Origin: Desulfobacterales bacterium
Lineage (GTDB): Bacteria > Desulfobacterota > Desulfobacteria > Desulfobacterales > UBA5852
Direction: 5' to 3'
Length of the DNA stretch: 7,395 nucleotides
NCBI GenBank assembly: GCA_016735415.1
Contig: JAERRP010000123.1
Location: forward strand, 1-7,395
Positions 5,522 to 7,395 of this stretch are shown in pieces; within the stretch, counting starts at the first letter, position 1, and each line of letters begins with the position of its first letter. The notes below the pieces were generated by a model. That model had not been told where the DNA came from. It made no database searches and saw nothing but the letters and a program-made list of their open reading frames with translations. A program made the translations under genes and the position numbers.

Positions 5522-6664
5522 CTATAACCCCATTGTTTTAGCAACGATCCCCTTCATGATTTCACTGGTACCGGCAAAAATCGGCAATACCCGAACGTCG
5601 CGGAAAGTCCTGGCGATAGGGCAATTTTGAATGGGTCCGTCCAAACCGAAAAGATCGAGGCTTTTTCTCGCCACCCGATTTGCCATTTCGGTTGTCCAAT
5701 ATTTAGCCATGGATGTTTCCGCGTTAATATCTTTACCTTCCATATGATCGACAATCAGTTTGTCCAGAAAGGTTCTCCCGAGTTTGACTTCTGTGGCGAT
5801 TTCCACCAGTTTAAATTGGTTGGACTGTAATTTGGATATCGGTTTGCCGGAAATTGATTTGGTCTTACAGTGGGCGACTGTCTGCTCACAAATATATTCT
5901 GCGGCAGCCACGGCCATAATGGAACAAACCAAGCGTTCCTGTTGAAGTTTCTTCATGAGCATGATGAAACCATTTCCTTTTTTACCGAGTATATTATCTT
6001 TGGGAATACGGCAACCGGAAAAAAAAAGTTCGGCGGTATCCTGACTGCGCATGCCCATTTTATCAAGTTTGTTTCCCTTTTTAAATCCGGATGTACCCTC
6101 TTCCACCAGATACAGGGAGATAGCGGCATGCGGATTTTCCACGGAAGGATTCTTGGCAGCCACAATAACAAGATCGCAGTGAATACCGTTTGAAATGAAA
6201 GTTTTGGCCCCGTTAATTACAATCTCTTCTCCTTCTTCCTCCGCGGTCGCGGTCATTGATGCCAGATCGCTCCCGGCATCCGGCTCCGTCATGGCAACTG
6301 CCAGGACAATGTCGCCGGACACACAACCGGGAAGGTATTTGTGCTTTTGTTCCTCGGACCCGTACGCAGAGATATATGGAGCAATAATGTCGCTGTGAAG
6401 CGGCGCCATAAGCCCGTAATGATTGGTCCGGGCAAGTTCTTCATTGACAATTACGGCGTAAAGAAAGTCATGGCCGGGCCCCTGGTAGCGTTCGGGAACG
6501 GTCGTGCATAACAGCCCCTCTTTTCCCATCCGTTTCCAGATATCCCTGGGAACCATCTTGTCCTTTTCCCACTGATCTACGAAAGGGGTAACTTCGTTCT
6601 CCATAAACGTTCGGACATGCTCCCTGAACCGCCGGTGGTCTTGTGTGTATTGCAAAATGTCCAT
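5522..6664 (-). CDS. Acyl-CoA dehydrogenase, long-chain/isovaleryl-like type with helix-G catalytic Glu
   Basis: This 380-residue flavoprotein has AVAMTEPDAGSD (122-133), EIVINGAKTFISNG (147-160) and KMGMRSQDTAELFF (202-215), all typical of the family. At the C-terminal position where medium-chain enzymes carry Glu, it has Ala364 in PIFAGTSEIMK. Long-chain and isovaleryl-CoA dehydrogenases likewise lack that Glu and use one on helix G in an E-R-L motif; here KKLQQERLV (238-246) supplies Glu243. Two other landmarks are altered. The R-x-x-F-G motif reads KSISGKP (269-274 region), and the usual L-H-G-G-x-G-Y is SLDLFGLDGP (335-344). The start is Met at 6664, with AAAGGAG six bases upstream; the in-frame extension to 6709 has no such site and is not conserved-looking. 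It is the second of three co-oriented dehydrogenases. The fold is certain and the substrate unknown. Confidence 0.93.
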   Translation of the reverse strand: MDILQYTQDHRRFREHVRTFMENEVTPFVDQWEKDKMVPRDIWKRMGKEGLLCTTVPERYQGPGHDFLYAVIVNEELARTNHYGLMAPLHSDIIAPYISAYGSEEQKHKYLPGCVSGDIVLAVAMTEPDAGSDLASMTATAEEEGEEIVINGAKTFISNGIHCDLVIVAAKNPSVENPHAAISLYLVEEGTSGFKKGNKLDKMGMRSQDTAELFFSGCRIPKDNILGKKGNGFIMLMKKLQQERLVCSIMAVAAAEYICEQTVAHCKTKSISGKPISKLQSNQFKLVEIATEVKLGRTFLDKLIVDHMEGKDINAETSMAKYWTTEMANRVARKSLDLFGLDGPIQNCPIARTFRDVRVLPIFAGTSEIMKGIVAKTMGL

Positions 6665-6670
6665 GCACAA

Positions 6671-6677
6671 CTCCTTT
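6671..6677 (-). promoter_or_regulatory. Ribosome binding site deciding the start at 6664
   Basis: On the minus strand AAAGGAG is separated by six bases (TTGTGC) from the ATG at 6664-6662. This favours a 380-residue product over the 395-residue reading that begins at 6709. Confidence 0.75.
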
Positions 6678-6786
6678 GCTCGTCGAAATGTCCTTGTAAG
6701 CCACATCACTCTCGACCGGGTATCAAGAGGATGTGTTGGATAGAAAAAATCCGGATTGTCTTACGGGTTAAATGCTTTATATCGAA

Positions 6787-6861
6787 CGCCGGCTTTTCAA
6801 AAAAATGAAAGCCGAGGGTTCACCCGTCGATTGAGATGTTTTGGCGTCGGCTTTCGAACCC
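6787..6861. repeat. Modular repeat: three copies of a GGCTTT/AAAGCC block
   Basis: The block occurs as CGCCGGCTTTTC (6787-6798), inverted as GAAAGCCGAG (6807-6816), and again direct as CGTCGGCTTTC (6845-6855). The middle copy can pair with either neighbour, with 7 bp on one side and 9 bp on the other, so the two hairpins exclude each other. A second pair, GGGTTC (6816-6821) and GAACCC (6856-6861), lies next to them. The arrangement sits between two dehydrogenase genes and may shape readthrough or RNA stability. Confidence 0.5.
6799..6855 (-). terminator. Probable intrinsic terminator after the large acyl-CoA dehydrogenase
   Basis: On the minus strand GAAAGCCGA (6855-6847) can pair perfectly over 9 bp with TCGGCTTTC (6815-6807), which is followed by A and seven T residues (6806-6799). 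It lies 37 nt after the stop codon of the upstream gene, a good position for a terminator. The loop of about 31 nt is unusually long, which lowers confidence. Confidence 0.5.
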
Positions 6862-6891
6862 ACGGATCTGGTTTTCACGCATGTATTCAAC

Positions 6892-7395
6892 TCATCCGCC
6901 AAAGGCAATATCGGTGATGTCCACTGGTGCCGATTCATTGGTCATTACCGCATCCATCCGACCGAGAGTTACGGGAAGCATGGAGTTGATAAAGTAGCGG
7001 GCTGTTTTGATCTGTCCATCATAAAATGCGGTGCCTTTGTTCTTCTCAATCTTTTGACTTTTCTTTTCATCATCCACGTTACCCATGATTTCCGACAGCT
7101 TTGACTGGGCCGTCACAGCTCTCCAGAGGAGCATCCAGGCAACAACTACGTCTCCGGCAATGTCCCCGAACGGGGTGGCATGAGCAAATGCCTCAAGAGC
7201 CTTTGAGGAAGCTGCGATTTTTCCGAGATGCATTGCGGTTTGGCCGAATTTACCAAGTACGCCGTCAAGATTTTCCCCAAGGTCCTTTAACTCAGGTAGG
7301 GCCTTTGCCTCGGACGCTGTCTTGCTGATGTCTGCCAGCAGATCCATAAAAACTTTGCCTTTCTTCATGCCGATCTTTCTGCCAAGCAGGTCCAT
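6892..7395 (-). CDS. Large acyl-CoA dehydrogenase, C-terminal part only (5' end beyond the window)
   Basis: The 167 visible codons end at a TGA at 6892-6894. They match the extra C-terminal domain of the ~600-residue bacterial acyl-CoA dehydrogenases (the domain Pfam calls Acyl-CoA_dh_C). MDLLGRKIGMKKGKVFMDLL (1-20) is the usual junction after the flavin domain. ATPFGDIAGDVVVAWMLLWR (73-92) follows, and then FYDGQIKTARYFINSMLPVTLG (124-145) with its Tyr/Lys-rich helix. The ATG at the very edge is most likely an internal Met, because this segment lies deep inside the family, so the gene continues to the right. No active-site residues are visible here. The enzyme would dehydrogenate a long or unusual acyl-CoA; the substrate cannot be told. 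It is the first of three dehydrogenases in transcription order, 227 nt before the next. Confidence 0.85.
   Translation of the reverse strand: MDLLGRKIGMKKGKVFMDLLADISKTASEAKALPELKDLGENLDGVLGKFGQTAMHLGKIAASSKALEAFAHATPFGDIAGDVVVAWMLLWRAVTAQSKLSEIMGNVDDEKKSQKIEKNKGTAFYDGQIKTARYFINSMLPVTLGRMDAVMTNESAPVDITDIAFGG

Noticed and set aside
6665..6709. Upstream start giving a 395-residue dehydrogenase
   Set aside because: The added residues (MMWLTRTFRRAKELC) are not like the family N-terminus, and the ribosome binding site points to 6664.
1..7395. CRISPR array, tRNA or rRNA genes, toxin-antitoxin or defence system
   Set aside because: No regularly spaced repeats, no structured RNA signatures and no matching protein motifs were seen in either strand.

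Overview
The window reads as a piece of a bacterial acyl-CoA (fatty-acid or aromatic-type) degradation region. The organism is probably an anaerobic member of the Desulfobacterota, such as the Desulfobacterales. This is inferred from the moderate GC content, the clustering of several different acyl-CoA dehydrogenases with a crotonase-family enzyme and a thiolase, and a strong sigma-54-type promoter. No single marker gene proves the taxonomy.

Left part (1-1170, minus strand): a crotonase-superfamily enzyme that runs off the left edge, preceded by a SlyD-like FKBP prolyl isomerase. The two genes overlap by 11 nt and look translationally coupled. Next comes about 575 nt without a convincing gene (1171-1744). 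It holds two imperfect or spaced inverted repeats, a small palindrome and a near-consensus sigma-54 (-24/-12) promoter pointing right.

Middle part (1745-4000, plus strand): the sigma-54 promoter faces a thiolase gene that is broken twice. Its well-placed ATG is followed immediately by TGA, and the gene ends after about half the normal length, without the C-terminal catalytic half. An intact 12-helix MFS transporter starts 13 nt after the thiolase stop. A 67-residue ORF with an ideal ribosome binding site follows and looks like the N-terminal stub of an ISAzo13-like transposase. The block ends at a 10-bp-stem terminator hairpin. It looks rearranged: a deletion or insertion seems to have removed the thiolase C-terminus, possibly leaving the transporter under the thiolase promoter.

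Right part (4204-7395, minus strand): three co-oriented acyl-CoA dehydrogenases of three different types. In transcription order they are the C-terminus of a large (~600 aa class) enzyme with the extra C-terminal domain, a long-chain/isovaleryl-like enzyme whose catalytic Glu appears to sit on helix G, and a short/medium-chain enzyme with the canonical C-terminal Glu. A modular repeat that can form a terminator lies between the first and second. Together with the crotonase and the thiolase remnant, these would supply the oxidation, hydration/isomerisation and thiolysis steps of a beta-oxidation-like pathway. The substrate cannot be read from the sequence. I see no rRNA, tRNA or CRISPR array, and no clearly novel defence or mobile system.
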